NCBI RefSeq assembly: GCF_029961185.1
Contig: NZ_JASBQQ010000008.1
Span: 1 to 64,000 of the forward strand
DNA: 64,000 nt
From: Albidovulum aestuarii
GTDB taxonomy: Bacteria; Pseudomonadota; Alphaproteobacteria; Rhodobacterales; Rhodobacteraceae
Reading direction: 5' to 3'
Shown: positions 1-9,994 of the stretch, one piece after another
Position numbering within the stretch: the first letter of the stretch is position 1
How the letters are laid out: each line of letters starts with the position of its first letter
Position numbers and translations under genes: made by a program
The notes under the pieces: generated by a model
The model's database searches: none
The model's input: only the letters and a program-made list of their open reading frames with translations
Told to the model about the DNA's origin: nothing

Positions 1-945
1 CAAATCGTGTCGATCGACAGCCACGACGGCATGGCGGAGGACGACATCCTGTGCGTTGCCGCTGCGCTCGACCAGGCCTCCAAGCACCCCGTGGCGCAGG
101 CAATCGTCGCGACCGCGAAGGAGCGGGGCTTCTCTCTGCCCGTTCCGTCAGACGTGGCGGAGATCCCGGGTGAAGGCGTCGTGGGCCATGTCGAAGGCCG
201 AAAGGTCATCGTCGGTGGGGATGCCTTCGTCGCGTCCCGCGTAGGTCGGCGGCCCGGCGATCAATCCGTCATCGCCGCCGGCTCGGTCCTCGTTGCCGTC
301 GCCGTCGACGGGCATATGGCCGGGCACCTCGTGATGTCCGATCCGCTGCGCGAAGGCGCGGGCGGCATGCTCGACGGGCTGCGGCGGGAGGGGATCGCAC
401 GCATCCTGCTCGCTACTGGCGACCGCGCGGACGTGGCTGAGCGCGTGACCGAGGGGCTTGGCCTCGACGGGCTGCGGGCCGGGCTGACGCCGGACCAGAA
501 AGTTCTGCTTGTGCTGACCGAGCGTAAGAATGGCCCGGTGATGATGGTGGGCGACGGCGTGAACGATGCACCCGCGCTCGCAGCAGCGGACGTGGGCGTT
601 GCGATGGGCGCGCGGGGCGCTGCCGCTTCGGCGGAAGCGGCCGACGTGGTGCTCCTTGTCGACCTGATCGACCGGCTTGGGCCGGGGATTGAGATCGCGC
701 GCGGCGCGCGGCGGATCGCTCTCGAAAGCGTCGTGGCAGGGATCGGGCTGTCGGTCGCGGGCATGATCGCCGCCGCCTATGGCTATCTCACGCCCGTGCA
801 GGGGGCACTCCTGCAGGAGGCGATCGACGTCGCCGTGATCCTGAACGCGCTCCGCGCTCTGCGCATCGCGCCGCACGAGCCCGCTACGAAACCAAAGGCT
901 GTCTCCTCTGGGCACGCCGACATCGCTCAAGGAGCCACGCCATGA
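1..945 (+). CDS. Heavy-metal P1B-type ATPase, C-terminal part (5' end outside window)
   Basis: C-terminal part of a membrane metal-exporting P-type ATPase; the frame is open from base 1, so the gene starts left of the window. The visible part has the nucleotide-binding-domain HP motif (SKHPVAQA, about visible residue 25), the conserved TGDR loop (about 137), and the hinge signature GDGVNDAPA (about 182-190). It ends in two membrane helices with ILNALRALR, a C-terminus common in Zn/Cd/Co/Pb exporters. The metal-site transmembrane motif and the phosphorylated DKTGT lie outside, so metal specificity cannot be read. The stop overlaps the start of the next gene (ATGA), suggesting translational coupling. 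Confidence 0.93.
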   Translation, partial: QIVSIDSHDGMAEDDILCVAAALDQASKHPVAQAIVATAKERGFSLPVPSDVAEIPGEGVVGHVEGRKVIVGGDAFVASRVGRRPGDQSVIAAGSVLVAVAVDGHMAGHLVMSDPLREGAGGMLDGLRREGIARILLATGDRADVAERVTEGLGLDGLRAGLTPDQKVLLVLTERKNGPVMMVGDGVNDAPALAAADVGVAMGARGAAASAEAADVVLLVDLIDRLGPGIEIARGARRIALESVVAGIGLSVAGMIAAAYGYLTPVQGALLQEAIDVAVILNALRALRIAPHEPATKPKAVSSGHADIAQGATP

Positions 946-1643
946 GCCGCCTCTCGCATTCTGAAATCCACATGGTGCATCGCATCGGCTGGCTCCGGGC
1001 GGCCGTTCTCGGGGCCAACGACGGCCTCGTATCGACCGCAAGCCTCGTCGTCGGCGTGGCCGCGGCCGGCTCTGGAAAGCCCGAGGTTCTGATCGCGGGC
1101 CTAGCCGGGCTAGTGGCGGGTGCGATGTCCATGGCCGCTGGAGAATACGTATCGGTCAGCTCACAAACAGACGCCGAACAGGCCGACCTCGCACGCGAGA
1201 CCCGCGAACTGGCGGAGACATCTGAAACTGAACTCGAGGAACTGACCCGGATCTACGTGGATCGGGGGCTGGAGCGCGACCTGGCCGAGAAGGTGGCCAT
1301 CCAGTTGACCCAACGCGACGCCCTCGGATCGCATGCCCGCGATGAGCTTGGCATCTCCGAGAGAGTGACGGCCCGCCCAATCCAGGCTGCCCTGGTGTCG
1401 GCTCTCACCTTTGCCGTTGGCGCCGTGCTTCCGTTGATCCTCGCGCTGCTTGTGCCGGAAACGCGGATCGGGCTTCTAGTGGCGGCATCGTCGATCGTTG
1501 GGCTGGCGGTGCTCGGTGGGCTTGGCGCGTCAGCCGGCGGAGCAGGCGTGCTACGTGGGGCCGCAAGGGTAACGTTCTGGGGCGCACTGGCCATGGGCGC
1601 GACAGCTGCGGTCGGGGCGTTGTTCGGGGTCACGGTGGGGTAG
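942..1643 (+). CDS. VIT1/CCC1-family transporter
   Basis: A 233-residue integral membrane protein of the VIT1/CCC1 family, which moves ferrous iron or manganese. The N-terminus has the family segment LGANDGLVSTASLVVG, followed by a hydrophobic helix, a charged acidic segment (about residues 75-130, rich in Glu and Asp, the usual metal-binding region) and three further hydrophobic helices to the C-terminus. Length is normal for bacterial members. It overlaps the P-type ATPase gene by 4 bp, so both probably serve metal homeostasis in one transcript. The actual metal is not deducible. Confidence 0.92.
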   Translation: MSRLSHSEIHMVHRIGWLRAAVLGANDGLVSTASLVVGVAAAGSGKPEVLIAGLAGLVAGAMSMAAGEYVSVSSQTDAEQADLARETRELAETSETELEELTRIYVDRGLERDLAEKVAIQLTQRDALGSHARDELGISERVTARPIQAALVSALTFAVGAVLPLILALLVPETRIGLLVAASSIVGLAVLGGLGASAGGAGVLRGAARVTFWGALAMGATAAVGALFGVTVG

Positions 1644-1698
1644 CCTTATCAGACCCGCGCCGAACGACCACAAAGTCCGCACTGCTGTCACTCGACCT

Positions 1699-1756
1699 GC
1701 GGAAATGCTGCGCCAGTCCTCCAAGTTCGGCTTCGGAGAAGCTGCAATGCGGCGCG
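1699..1756 (+). repeat. Dispersed intergenic repeat, copy A
   Basis: Copy of a dispersed non-coding repeat: block ATGCTGCGCC (1705-1714), a 23-base variable spacer, then a block related to GAAGCTGCACTGCAGCG (1738-1754). Related copies lie near 17.3, 21.5, 26.2, 33.3 and 41.6 kb, always between genes. It sits in the 1644-1864 gap between the VIT gene and the convergent flavoprotein gene; nothing else was seen in that gap. Confidence 0.6.
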
Positions 1757-1864
1757 AACCAAGCCGATGAATGTCTCTTTTGGGCCGCGAGTGCAAGATT
1801 ATCAGGAAGCAGTTGCCGGAACGGACATTGATGCAAGAGTATTTGGCGGGCGAGCGACCACCGG

Positions 1865-3910
1865 TCAGCTCTGTTGCTCCGGCTGGAACCCGTCCCTTCG
1901 TACCATGGCTCTTTCCCTGCGCACGTCAACCGGATGCACCAGATGCTGACACGCAAACCTGTGTCCGTCATGGACGGCGTGGGCAATGAGACCGGGGGCG
2001 CGGGCGTCGCCGATACGGTGGAGCGTGGCAAGGCCGGCGTTCTTCAACGCCAACCAAAGCCCGTCCTGCGGCTCGCGCGACGTGACGGGGACGAACCCAT
2101 CGCAGGCAATCTGGCTGCGCCGTCCGGTGTAGGCACAGGCCAGATCCGCCGCGCCCGCGCTCAGCCCGGTCATGATCGTGCCGGTCAGGATCGTCACGCC
2201 GCGCTCGATCAACCGGGCCTGAAGGCGGGATTGTTCGACCGTATAGGCGGACCATTCGGCGACGCGGCCTGCGGGTGTGACATAGGTGACCTCCAGCCCC
2301 TCGGAGGCAAGAAGGTCAGCGATGCCCGCCGCAACATGATACCCTTCGTCGTCGAAGATCACGGCCGGACCTTTGGGCCGCATGCCGTTCAGAATCGCCT
2401 CCGGTGTCATCGTGCGCGGGTCAGAGAAGCTGGCGACGCCGCGGGGATGGCTGCGGCCGCGCCCGTCGGCACGCCAGAGGCTGCCGGTCGCCACGTAGAC
2501 ATGGCGCGCTTCGGTTTCCAGGACCGACGCCCGGTCCATCGCGGAGGCTAGGTAGAGTTCCACATTCGGCATCTGGCTGATCTGGTGCAGCCGCCAGTCG
2601 CGCACTCGCGCCCATTCCGACAGGCCCGGGAGGCGCGATTCCAGCGTCACCCGCCCGCCCGGCTCGTCACCCGCCTCGGCCAGCATCACATGTGCGCCGC
2701 GCCGCCCAAGCGTGAGCGCGGCCTCCAGTCCCGCCGGACCCGCACCGACGATCAGCACCGGCTCATCTGTCCGTTTCAGCGCGGGCACGCGTTCGGGGTG
2801 CCATCCGCGCCGCCATTCCTCGCCCATCGTCGGGTTCTGGGTACAGCGGATCGGCGCGCCCAAACCATCATGGGCGTAGCAGATGTTGCAACCGATACAT
2901 TCGCGGATGTCTTCAAGCCGCCCCTCGCGGATCTTCGCGGGCAGGAAGGGATCGGCGATCGAGGGGCGGGCGGCACCGATGAAATCCAGGACACCGCGCC
3001 GGACCTGCGACAGCATCGTCTCGGGGCTGGTAAAGCGTCCGACGGCGACGACGGGCTTGCCCGTAATGGTCTTCACGTGTGCGATATGGTCCTCTAACAC
3101 CGCCTCCTTGACGAAGCGGGATGGCCCCATCTCGGTGGCGTAGTCGGGGATCGTCACGTCGAAGACATCGACGAAAGGTGCGAGGTCCGACAAGAGCCGC
3201 GCGCGTTCCTCACCGCCCGATCCATCCTCGTCCGTCACCTCGATGCGGATCGCCACGGCACAGCGGTCGCCCACCGCTTCACGCGTCTCCTCGACCAGTT
3301 CCCGGACCAGCCGGGTGCGGGCGGCGAACTCGCCACCATATTCATCGGCGCGCGGATTGGTCGAGGGGTCGAGAAACTGGGTCAGAAGATATGTATGCGC
3401 GGCATAGACATAGATCACGTCGAACCCGGCCTGCTTGGCACGGAGCGCGGCCGTCCGATGCCAGGCTCGCAGGTCGCGGATATCTTGCCGGTCCATGCGC
3501 TGGCTCTGCCATGGCACATTCTCGGCCAGCATGCTTTCGGGGCCGAGAGGCGCCTCGCGGGAAAGGACGTTCCCCGCCCGCCAGCCGCCGTGCCACAGTT
3601 CCACCCCGGCCAGCGCGCCATGGGCATGCACGGCCTCGGTCATCGCCGCCATGTTGGCGATATCGCCCTCGTCCCATAGCGTGGCAAAGGGCGCGGGTGT
3701 GTCATCCGAAGTAGGATGAATCGAGCAATATTCGGTGTTGACCACGCCCCAGCCGCCCTCGGCCTTGACCCCTCGCATGGCAGCAAGAGTAGCGGGGAGC
3801 GCAAACCCCATGCCGGTGCAATGCGGCACCTGCCAGAAGCGGTTCGGCGTGGTGACGGGGCCGATCTTCAAGGGCTGGAACAGGATATCGAAACGCGGGT
3901 CGCGGGCCAT
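1865..3910 (-). CDS. Trimethylamine/dimethylglycine/N-methylproline demethylase-type flavoprotein
   Basis: A 681-residue cytosolic flavoprotein of the old-yellow-enzyme plus pyridine-nucleotide-oxidoreductase architecture (trimethylamine dehydrogenase, DgcA and StcD family). Residues 1-340 form the FMN barrel. The 4Fe-4S site ECIGCNICYAHDG with a later RCTQNP follows at about 345-370. The dinucleotide-binding GAGPAGLEAALTLGRRG at about 392 opens the second domain. The family oxidatively N-demethylates methylated amines; the exact substrate is unknown. It lies 3 bp downstream of the TetR gene on the same strand and opposite a dimethylglycine-dehydrogenase-like gene, which supports N-methyl-amine catabolism. 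A 2,4-dienoyl-CoA reductase is less likely from context. Confidence 0.85.
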   Translation of the reverse strand: MARDPRFDILFQPLKIGPVTTPNRFWQVPHCTGMGFALPATLAAMRGVKAEGGWGVVNTEYCSIHPTSDDTPAPFATLWDEGDIANMAAMTEAVHAHGALAGVELWHGGWRAGNVLSREAPLGPESMLAENVPWQSQRMDRQDIRDLRAWHRTAALRAKQAGFDVIYVYAAHTYLLTQFLDPSTNPRADEYGGEFAARTRLVRELVEETREAVGDRCAVAIRIEVTDEDGSGGEERARLLSDLAPFVDVFDVTIPDYATEMGPSRFVKEAVLEDHIAHVKTITGKPVVAVGRFTSPETMLSQVRRGVLDFIGAARPSIADPFLPAKIREGRLEDIRECIGCNICYAHDGLGAPIRCTQNPTMGEEWRRGWHPERVPALKRTDEPVLIVGAGPAGLEAALTLGRRGAHVMLAEAGDEPGGRVTLESRLPGLSEWARVRDWRLHQISQMPNVELYLASAMDRASVLETEARHVYVATGSLWRADGRGRSHPRGVASFSDPRTMTPEAILNGMRPKGPAVIFDDEGYHVAAGIADLLASEGLEVTYVTPAGRVAEWSAYTVEQSRLQARLIERGVTILTGTIMTGLSAGAADLACAYTGRRSQIACDGFVPVTSREPQDGLWLALKNAGLATLHRIGDARAPGLIAHAVHDGHRFACQHLVHPVDVRRERAMVRRDGFQPEQQS

Positions 3911-3913
3911 GGC

Positions 3914-4567
3914 TCAGTCTTCCTGTCGCGGCCCTGCGGTGGTGAAGTGACGCGGGAACTGACCCGCAAGATAGGCGTAGATCTGAGCCTTGGCGTCGTC
4001 ATTTGAGAAACGCGCCGGATACATCAGGATGTTCAGCCAGAATCCATCGAAGAGCGCTTCCAGCGCTTCGCCTATGCCTTCGGGATTTACATCTTCGTAC
4101 CCACCCTGGCTGATGAGGGCGCGGCACAATTCGGTCGACGTGTCCAGCCGTTCCATGTCGAGTGCGGCCGTACATTCGCGGTAGGATTTGCGCTGCTTGG
4201 TCTCCCCGAAAAAGGCGAACCAGACGGCGAGTTTGCGACGATTGCTGATGCCGCCCTCGAAATGTGCTTCGACGATCGCGGAGAGTTTCTCATGCGGTGC
4301 AAGATCTGGCCGCCGCGCCGTTTCCTGCCAACGGTCGCGCAGTTCGGCGGCGAGGTAGTTCAGAGTTTCGACCAACAGCGCGTCCTTGGACTTGAAGTGA
4401 AAATTCACCAGGCCAAGCGACAACTCCGCGATCCCCGTCACGGTCGTCAGTGTCGTGCCCGAGATCCCATAGCGGCTGATCGAGGTGATCGTCGCCTCAA
4501 TCAATTGCTTTCTCCGCTCTTCCGGAGGAGCAGTTCTTCTCCTCCTAACACTCTCTGATTTATTCAT
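3914..4567 (-). CDS. TetR-family regulator, BetI-like
   Basis: A 217-residue TetR regulator. The start at 4567 is preferred over an upstream ATG because the longer form would cross the palindromic operator candidate at 4581-4596. The N-terminal helix-turn-helix covers about residues 15-65 (segment YGISGTTLTTVTGIAELSLG, then NFHFKSKDALL), and the C-terminal ligand domain resembles BetI repressors. It is followed at once by the flavoprotein gene and is divergent from the FAD/GcvT dehydrogenase operon, so it probably represses both in response to a methylated amine. The ligand is inferred only from the neighbours. Confidence 0.88.
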   Translation of the reverse strand: MNKSESVRRRRTAPPEERRKQLIEATITSISRYGISGTTLTTVTGIAELSLGLVNFHFKSKDALLVETLNYLAAELRDRWQETARRPDLAPHEKLSAIVEAHFEGGISNRRKLAVWFAFFGETKQRKSYRECTAALDMERLDTSTELCRALISQGGYEDVNPEGIGEALEALFDGFWLNILMYPARFSNDDAKAQIYAYLAGQFPRHFTTAGPRQED

Positions 4568-4580
4568 TAATTTACGCCCA

Positions 4581-4596
4581 TTGAATGTGTATTCAA
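4581..4596. promoter_or_regulatory. Palindromic operator candidate between TetR gene and dehydrogenase operon
   Basis: Perfect inverted repeat TTGAAT-gtgt-ATTCAA in the divergent intergenic region, 14 bp from the TetR start and 67 bp from the opposite gene. TetR proteins bind sites of this size, and it resembles the BetI-type TTGAA...TTCAA pattern. A second palindrome, TTTGATCAAA, lies at 4633-4642. The assignment is inference from position and symmetry. Confidence 0.55.
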
Positions 4597-4662
4597 TCAT
4601 TGCTTGCTTTTGTCGCCGAGTCAATCGATGCTTTTGATCAAACCTTGATTCGCGGACAGACG

Positions 4663-7119
4663 ATGCAGCAGACTCTTCCTTCCCATGCCCGGGCCGTTGT
4701 GATCGGCGGTGGTGTCATTGGTACATCCACAGCCTACCACCTTGCCGAACAGGGCTGGACCGATATCGTCGTCCTCGAACGTGACAAACTCACATCAGGC
4801 ACAACCTGGCATGCAGCGGGCCTGATCGCCTCGGCAGGCATGTCAACCGAGACGCTCAGCTGGATCTTTCGCCATTCGCACGACCTCTATCGGCGGCTTG
4901 AGGCGGAAACAGGTGTCTCCACCGGCTTCCATCAATGCGGTCATCTGCATATCGCCACGACGAGTGCCCGACGCGAGGCGCAGCGGCGCGAGATGAACTT
5001 CATGCGCCTGATGGGGCACGACAAGCACGAGGTCTCGCCGGCCGAGGTCGAGGCAATGTTTCCGCTGATCGAGACCGAGGGGATGCTCTCGGCGATCTGG
5101 TCGCCCGAGGATGGCCGCGCCAATCCGGTCGACGTGACCATGGCGATGGCCGCCGGGGCGCGAAAGCGCGGCGTTCGGATCGTCGAAGGCTGCCCGGTGG
5201 ACGACATCCTCGTCGAACGCGGGCGGGTGCGCGGCGTGGTCACGCCGCAGGGAACGATCAGAGCGGATGCTGTTGTTCTGGCCGCCGGGATGTGGTCGCG
5301 CCAGATCGGCGCGAAGATTGGTGTGCCGGTGCCCCTGCAGGCGATGGAACACTATTATCTGTTGACCGAGCCGATGAATGGCGTGCACCGCGACTTGCCG
5401 GTCGTTGAAGACCCCGAAAGTTACGCCTATGTCCGCGAAGAGGGTGGTGGGCTGCTTTTCGGCCTGTTTGAGCCCGATGGCGCGCCCTGGGCCACTACGG
5501 GGATTCCGGGGGATGCGAGCTTTTCCACGCTGGCGCCTGACTGGGACCGGATGACGCCACATCTGGAACATGCCTTTCGCCGCTTTCCGGCGATGCAGAC
5601 AGCGGGGCTCAAGACCTTCTTCTGCGGCCCGGAAAGTTTTACACCGGACGGCAAGTTCCTGGTCGGCGAATGCCCCGAGGTTCAGGGGCTCTACCTCGGT
5701 ACCGGCCTGAACTCGCTTGGCATCCTGTCGGGTGGCGGGGTCGGTGCGCTCTTGGCCGAAGAGATCGTCCAGGGCAATGCCAGCCAGGATATGACCGGAC
5801 TGACGCCTGCGCGCATGGGGGCACATGAGGCGGTGCGCCACTATCTGCTCGACAGGCTGCCGGACGCGCTGGCTTACAGTTTCACCAACGCTTCGCTGCC
5901 AAACTTCAAGCACAAGCGGGCCCGGGCCGCGCGGCGGTTGCCGCTGCATGACCGGTATGCTGAAAAGGGCGCCTATTTCGTCGCGCTCTCGGGCTGGGAG
6001 ATGCCCTTCTGGTTTGCGCCTGACGGACCGAAGCCAGACGTGAGATACGAATTCGGCCGACAGGACTGGTTCCACCTCTCTGCTGCCGAACACCGGGCGA
6101 CGCGCGAAAGCGTCGGACTGTTCGATAAAACCTTCATGGGAAAGTTCGTGGTCCAAGGCCGCGACGCCGAGAAGGTGCTGAACCGGGTGAGTGCCAATTC
6201 GGTCTCGGTTCCCGTCGGTGCAAACATTTATACTCAGTGGCTGAACCCGCAGGGCGGCATCATCTCGGACCTGACGATCACCCGCACCGGCGAGGATGAG
6301 TTCCTGCTGGTTACCGGCGACGTGCTGCAGCGTATTACGCCGTCCTGGCTGAAACGTCATGCCGGGCCGGACGAGTTCTGCGCCGTCACCGACGTGACTT
6401 CGGCCTATATGATTCTATCGTTGCAGGGCCCCCGGTCGCGTGAGGTATTGGCAGCAATCACCGGTGCGGACCTTTCGACCGAGGCGCTGCCCTTCCGCAG
6501 CTCGGCCTTCGTCGAGATCGGTTATGCCCGCATCCGCATCGTCCGCGTCACCTATATGGGTGAACTCGGTTACGAACTTTACATCCCGTCAGAGCAGAGC
6601 CTGAACGTTTTTGATGCGTTGGTGGCGGGAATAGAGGCGCAAGGAGTGCCCTGCACCCTTTGCGGGTTGATGGCGCTGGAAAGCCTGCGGTTGGAAAAGG
6701 GATACCGTGATTTTGGCGTCGATATCGACAATACCGATACGCCGCTGGAAATGGGCCTCGGCTTTGTCGTTGATATGGGCAAGGATTTCATCGGCCGCGA
6801 CCGGCTGGCCGAACAGAAGGCTGCCGGCGCTTTGCCGAAACGGCTGGTTGCGCTGAAGCTCGACGACCCGGAGCCGCTGCTGCTGGGGTCAGAGCCGCTT
6901 TTCGCGGATGGTGTTCCGGTGGGCTATGTCCGCGCCGGAACCTTTGGCCACACATTGGGCGCCTCGGTCGGGCTCGCCATTGTCGAGAATGCAGACGGCG
7001 TAACGTCCGACTACCTGAAAACGAAATCATTCGAGGTCGAGGTCAACGACCGGCGCGTCAAGGCGACGCTCTCAATCGCGCCCTTCTACGATCCGAAAAG
7101 TGAACGCGTGCGCGCATGA
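4663..7119 (+). CDS. FAD-dependent dehydrogenase/aminomethyltransferase fusion (dimethylglycine/sarcosine dehydrogenase family)
   Basis: An 818-residue protein of the dimethylglycine/sarcosine dehydrogenase family. The N-terminal FAD domain has [17 protein letters not shown] at about residue 15 and [11 protein letters not shown] at about 45, where the His of WHAAG carries covalent FAD in characterised dimethylglycine dehydrogenases. The C-terminal half (about 440-818) is a GcvT-type folate-binding domain that would pass the released methyl group to tetrahydrofolate. ATG 4663 is chosen because the longer frame runs through the operator palindrome. It leads an operon with a polyamine-type ABC transporter, so the substrate is probably an imported N-methylated amine or betaine derivative. 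Confidence 0.87.
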   Translation: MQQTLPSHARAVVIGGGVIGTSTAYHLAEQGWTDIVVLERDKLTSGTTWHAAGLIASAGMSTETLSWIFRHSHDLYRRLEAETGVSTGFHQCGHLHIATTSARREAQRREMNFMRLMGHDKHEVSPAEVEAMFPLIETEGMLSAIWSPEDGRANPVDVTMAMAAGARKRGVRIVEGCPVDDILVERGRVRGVVTPQGTIRADAVVLAAGMWSRQIGAKIGVPVPLQAMEHYYLLTEPMNGVHRDLPVVEDPESYAYVREEGGGLLFGLFEPDGAPWATTGIPGDASFSTLAPDWDRMTPHLEHAFRRFPAMQTAGLKTFFCGPESFTPDGKFLVGECPEVQGLYLGTGLNSLGILSGGGVGALLAEEIVQGNASQDMTGLTPARMGAHEAVRHYLLDRLPDALAYSFTNASLPNFKHKRARAARRLPLHDRYAEKGAYFVALSGWEMPFWFAPDGPKPDVRYEFGRQDWFHLSAAEHRATRESVGLFDKTFMGKFVVQGRDAEKVLNRVSANSVSVPVGANIYTQWLNPQGGIISDLTITRTGEDEFLLVTGDVLQRITPSWLKRHAGPDEFCAVTDVTSAYMILSLQGPRSREVLAAITGADLSTEALPFRSSAFVEIGYARIRIVRVTYMGELGYELYIPSEQSLNVFDALVAGIEAQGVPCTLCGLMALESLRLEKGYRDFGVDIDNTDTPLEMGLGFVVDMGKDFIGRDRLAEQKAAGALPKRLVALKLDDPEPLLLGSEPLFADGVPVGYVRAGTFGHTLGASVGLAIVENADGVTSDYLKTKSFEVEVNDRRVKATLSIAPFYDPKSERVRA

Positions 7120-7165
7120 ACTGTTGTCAAAGCGGCACAAAGGCCGAGGGGGAGGGCCTGACCAC

Positions 7166-8260
7166 ATGAAGGAAGCAATCGGCATCAAGGATGTCAGCAA
7201 GGTGTTCGGCCAGGGCGATTCCGCCTTCACCGCCGTTGCCAGGGTCAACATCAACATTCGTGAAAACGAGCTCTTCACGCTTCTCGGGCCATCGGGCTGT
7301 GGCAAGACCACGCTTCTGCGGATGATCGCGGGGTTCGAGTTTCCGACCGATGGCGAGATTCTGCTGCACGGCGAGAACATCGCCGACATGCCGCCCTTCC
7401 GCCGCCCGATCAACACGGTCTTCCAGAATTACGCGCTCTTCCCGCATATGACGGTGGCCGACAACATCGGCTTTGGCTTGCGCATGCTCGGAAAGTCGAA
7501 GGCTGAGGTGTCCGAGCGGGTGAACGCGATGCTGCGGCTGGTGAAGATGGAGCCGATGGCCGGGCGCCGCACAAGCGAAATCTCGGGCGGTCAGCAACAG
7601 CGCGTGGCCTTGGCCCGCGCTCTCGCACCGCAACCCAAGGTCCTGTTGCTCGACGAGCCGCTCTCGGCGCTCGACTACAAGCTGCGAAAGGAAATGCAGC
7701 TGGAACTGAAGCGGATGCAGCACGAGACGGGCATCACCTTCATTTTCGTGACCCATGACCAGGAAGAGGCGCTGACGATGTCGGACCGTATCGCGGTGAT
7801 GTCGAAAGGCCAGGTGCTACAGGTCGGCAGCCCACGCGACATCTACGATGCGCCGTCCGACCGGTTTGTTGCCTAGTTCATCGGCGAGACGAATTTCCTG
7901 ACCGGCCGCGTGCGCACGATCGCGGACAAAACCGCCGAGGTCATGCTGGAAGGCGGCACCGCGATTTCTGCAGCCGCAGCCGGCGTGGGTGTCGGCGACG
8001 AAGTAACCATTGTTGTGCGCCCCGAACATGCGGAGGTTGTCGCCGCCTCCGCCCCAGGCGGCGCCGTGACCAATGACACACTGGAGAACGTCGTCTATTT
8101 CGGCACGGATACGCATTTTCATGTCCGCCTTGCTGACGGGTCGGTTTTCGTGACCCGTCAGCAGAACAAACCCAAGCTGAGCAGCGAGCTTGCCATCGGC
8201 AGCGAGGTGAGTATCGCCGTAGCCGCCGACGCCGCGCGCATCCTGAGGGCCGGGGCATGA
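7166..8260 (+). pseudogene. Polyamine-type ABC transporter ATPase, interrupted by in-frame TAG
   Basis: PotA-like ATPase with Walker [10 protein letters not shown], signature [14 protein letters not shown] and Walker [13 protein letters not shown]. An in-frame TAG at 7874-7876 (codon 237) ends translation just after DRFVA; the same frame then continues as [12 protein letters not shown] and a normal TOBE-like C-terminal domain to 8260. The intact paralogue at 22032-23099 reads [13 protein letters not shown] at this place, so the stop replaces an acidic residue. The remaining 236 residues hold the whole nucleotide-binding domain, so residual function is possible. It starts after GGGGGAGG and overlaps the permease frame by 4 bp (ATGA). 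Confidence 0.85.
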
Positions 8261-9171
8261 GCCAGTCCGCGATCAGGGCGGACTATCGCCGTATGCTCAC
8301 GCGCCGCTGGCTACTTTCGTCGCCCGCACTTCTCATCGTTCTTCTCGCGGCAACCGGCCCGCTTCTGGTGGTTCTGCTCTATTCCTTCCTAAAGGCGGGC
8401 CCCTATGGCGGTGTCCTGCCGGAGTTTTCGCCCGAGGCCTGGATCGGCGTGGTCATGGAACGCGGGCTGTTCAACGATACGCTGTCGATCGCCGACGCCC
8501 ATCTCGCGATCTTCTGGCGTTCGATACGGCTGTCGCTGGAAACCACCCTCCTGACGCTGATCTTCGGTTTCCCGACCGCCTAATTCATTGCCACAAGGGC
8601 ACCGAACAGGCGCGAGCTTTGGCTGTTCCTGATCACAATCCCGTTCTGGACGAACCTTCTGATCCGCACCTTCGCGATCCTGCAGATCATCCGGAACGAC
8701 GGCACGATCAACACGATCCTGCTCAAGCTCGGGCTGATCGGAGACCCAATCCGGATGCTCTATACCGACGGCGCGATCCTGGCCGGCATGGTCTATGTCT
8801 ATCTGCCGCTGATGGTGTTGCCGCTTTACGCCAGCATGGAAAAGCTCGACTTCCGCACCGTCGAGGCGGGCTACGACCTTTACGCGACGCCTTTCCGCGT
8901 GCTCCGGCTGATCATCGTCCCGCTGGTCAAGCCGGGCATCGTCGCTGGCTGCATCCTCGTCTTCATCCCCTCGCTCGGCGCCTATGTGACGCCGAACGTG
9001 CTGGGCGGCGGCAAGAACCTGATGATCGGCAACCTGATCGAACTGCAGTTCGGGCAGGGTCGGAACTGGCCGCTCGGCTCGGCGCTGTCGATCTCGCTCA
9101 TGGCCGTGGTGATGGCCGCGCTGATCGTCTACGTCCGAAACGCCGATAAGACGGGGGGGCACCATGGCTAA
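8257..9171 (+). pseudogene. Polyamine-type ABC permease (PotB-like), interrupted by in-frame TAA
   Basis: PotB-like inner-membrane permease. TAA at 8581-8583 (codon 109) follows FGFPTA; the frame then continues without a shift (FIATRAPNRRELWLFLITIP) to a normal end at 9171. The intact paralogue at 23096-24007 has [10 protein letters not shown] here; a Tyr codon, also seen at this place in the family as I recall, would be one base from TAA. The EAA-type loop (EAGYDLYATPFRVLRLIIVP) is in the second half, so truncation should abolish permease function unless the stop is read through or is a sequencing error. It overlaps the next permease by 8 bp. Confidence 0.85.
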
Positions 9172-9964
9172 GCCGTTTTCCGTCAAGCGCCAGCGCGGCT
9201 TTACCGCCATGGCAATCACCTGTTTCGCAGCGCTTTACCTGCCTATCTTCGTTCTGGTCATCTTCGCGTTCAACTCTGCCTCTAGCCTCAGCCACTTCGA
9301 AGGCGTCTCGCTGCGTTGGTTCCACCAGGCAGCGCAGAACAAGCAGGTCGTCGATGCGACGCTTCGGTCGTTCCATGTCGCCTCCGCCTCCGCCGTCATA
9401 GCGACGCTGGTTGCAACCATGGCAGCACTGGCGACGACACGCACCCGGCCCTATCCCGGCCTGACCTTCAAATATGCGCTTCTGAACGCACCCCTGATGA
9501 TCCCCGAGATCGTGACGGCCGTCGCGCTCCTGATCGTCTTTTCGCAGGTCAAGGGCTGGATCGGCTATACCGGCATCGGCTATCTGATCGCGGCCCATAC
9601 CGCGTTCTGCGTACCCTTCGCCTATCTGCCGATCCGCGCCCGGCTGGAGAACATGGACCTGACGCTGGAAACGGCGGCAGCCGATCTTTACGCCACCCGT
9701 TGGAATACATTCCGGTACGTGACGCTGCCGCTTCTCTGGCCGGGCATCCTCGCCGGCCTGATGCTCGCCTTCGTCATCTCGCTCGATGACGTCGTCATTA
9801 CCGAATTCGTGAAATCCGCCGGGCAGGACACGCTGCCCACCTACATGCTCGGCCAGCTCCGCCGTTCGATCACGCCCGAGGTGAATGCCATCTCGGCCGT
9901 GTTCCTGACGTTCTCGGTGCTGGTCGTGACGCTGTTTTTCTTCGCAAGCAAGAAAAGGAACTGA
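9164..9964 (+). CDS. Polyamine-type ABC permease (PotC-like)
   Basis: A 266-residue inner-membrane permease with about six hydrophobic helices and an EAA-type loop for contact with the ATPase (AADLYATRWNTFRYVTLPLL, about residues 166-185). The frame is intact, unlike the two genes before it. It closely parallels the permease at 23991-24815, indicating an ancient or transferred duplicate of the whole system. Without the broken partners it probably does not form a working transporter, unless it pairs with the second system. Confidence 0.88.
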   Translation: MAKPFSVKRQRGFTAMAITCFAALYLPIFVLVIFAFNSASSLSHFEGVSLRWFHQAAQNKQVVDATLRSFHVASASAVIATLVATMAALATTRTRPYPGLTFKYALLNAPLMIPEIVTAVALLIVFSQVKGWIGYTGIGYLIAAHTAFCVPFAYLPIRARLENMDLTLETAAADLYATRWNTFRYVTLPLLWPGILAGLMLAFVISLDDVVITEFVKSAGQDTLPTYMLGQLRRSITPEVNAISAVFLTFSVLVVTLFFFASKKRN

Positions 9965-9994
9965 GGGAACTGACACATGAACCAGGGAGGACCC

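Noticed and set aside
1767-1989. Short plus-strand frames left of the flavoprotein gene end
   Set aside because: Partly antisense to the flavoprotein gene, no ribosome binding site, no recognisable family.
4843-6360. 505-codon open frame opposite the FAD/GcvT dehydrogenase
   Set aside because: No domain and fully antisense to a well-supported gene.
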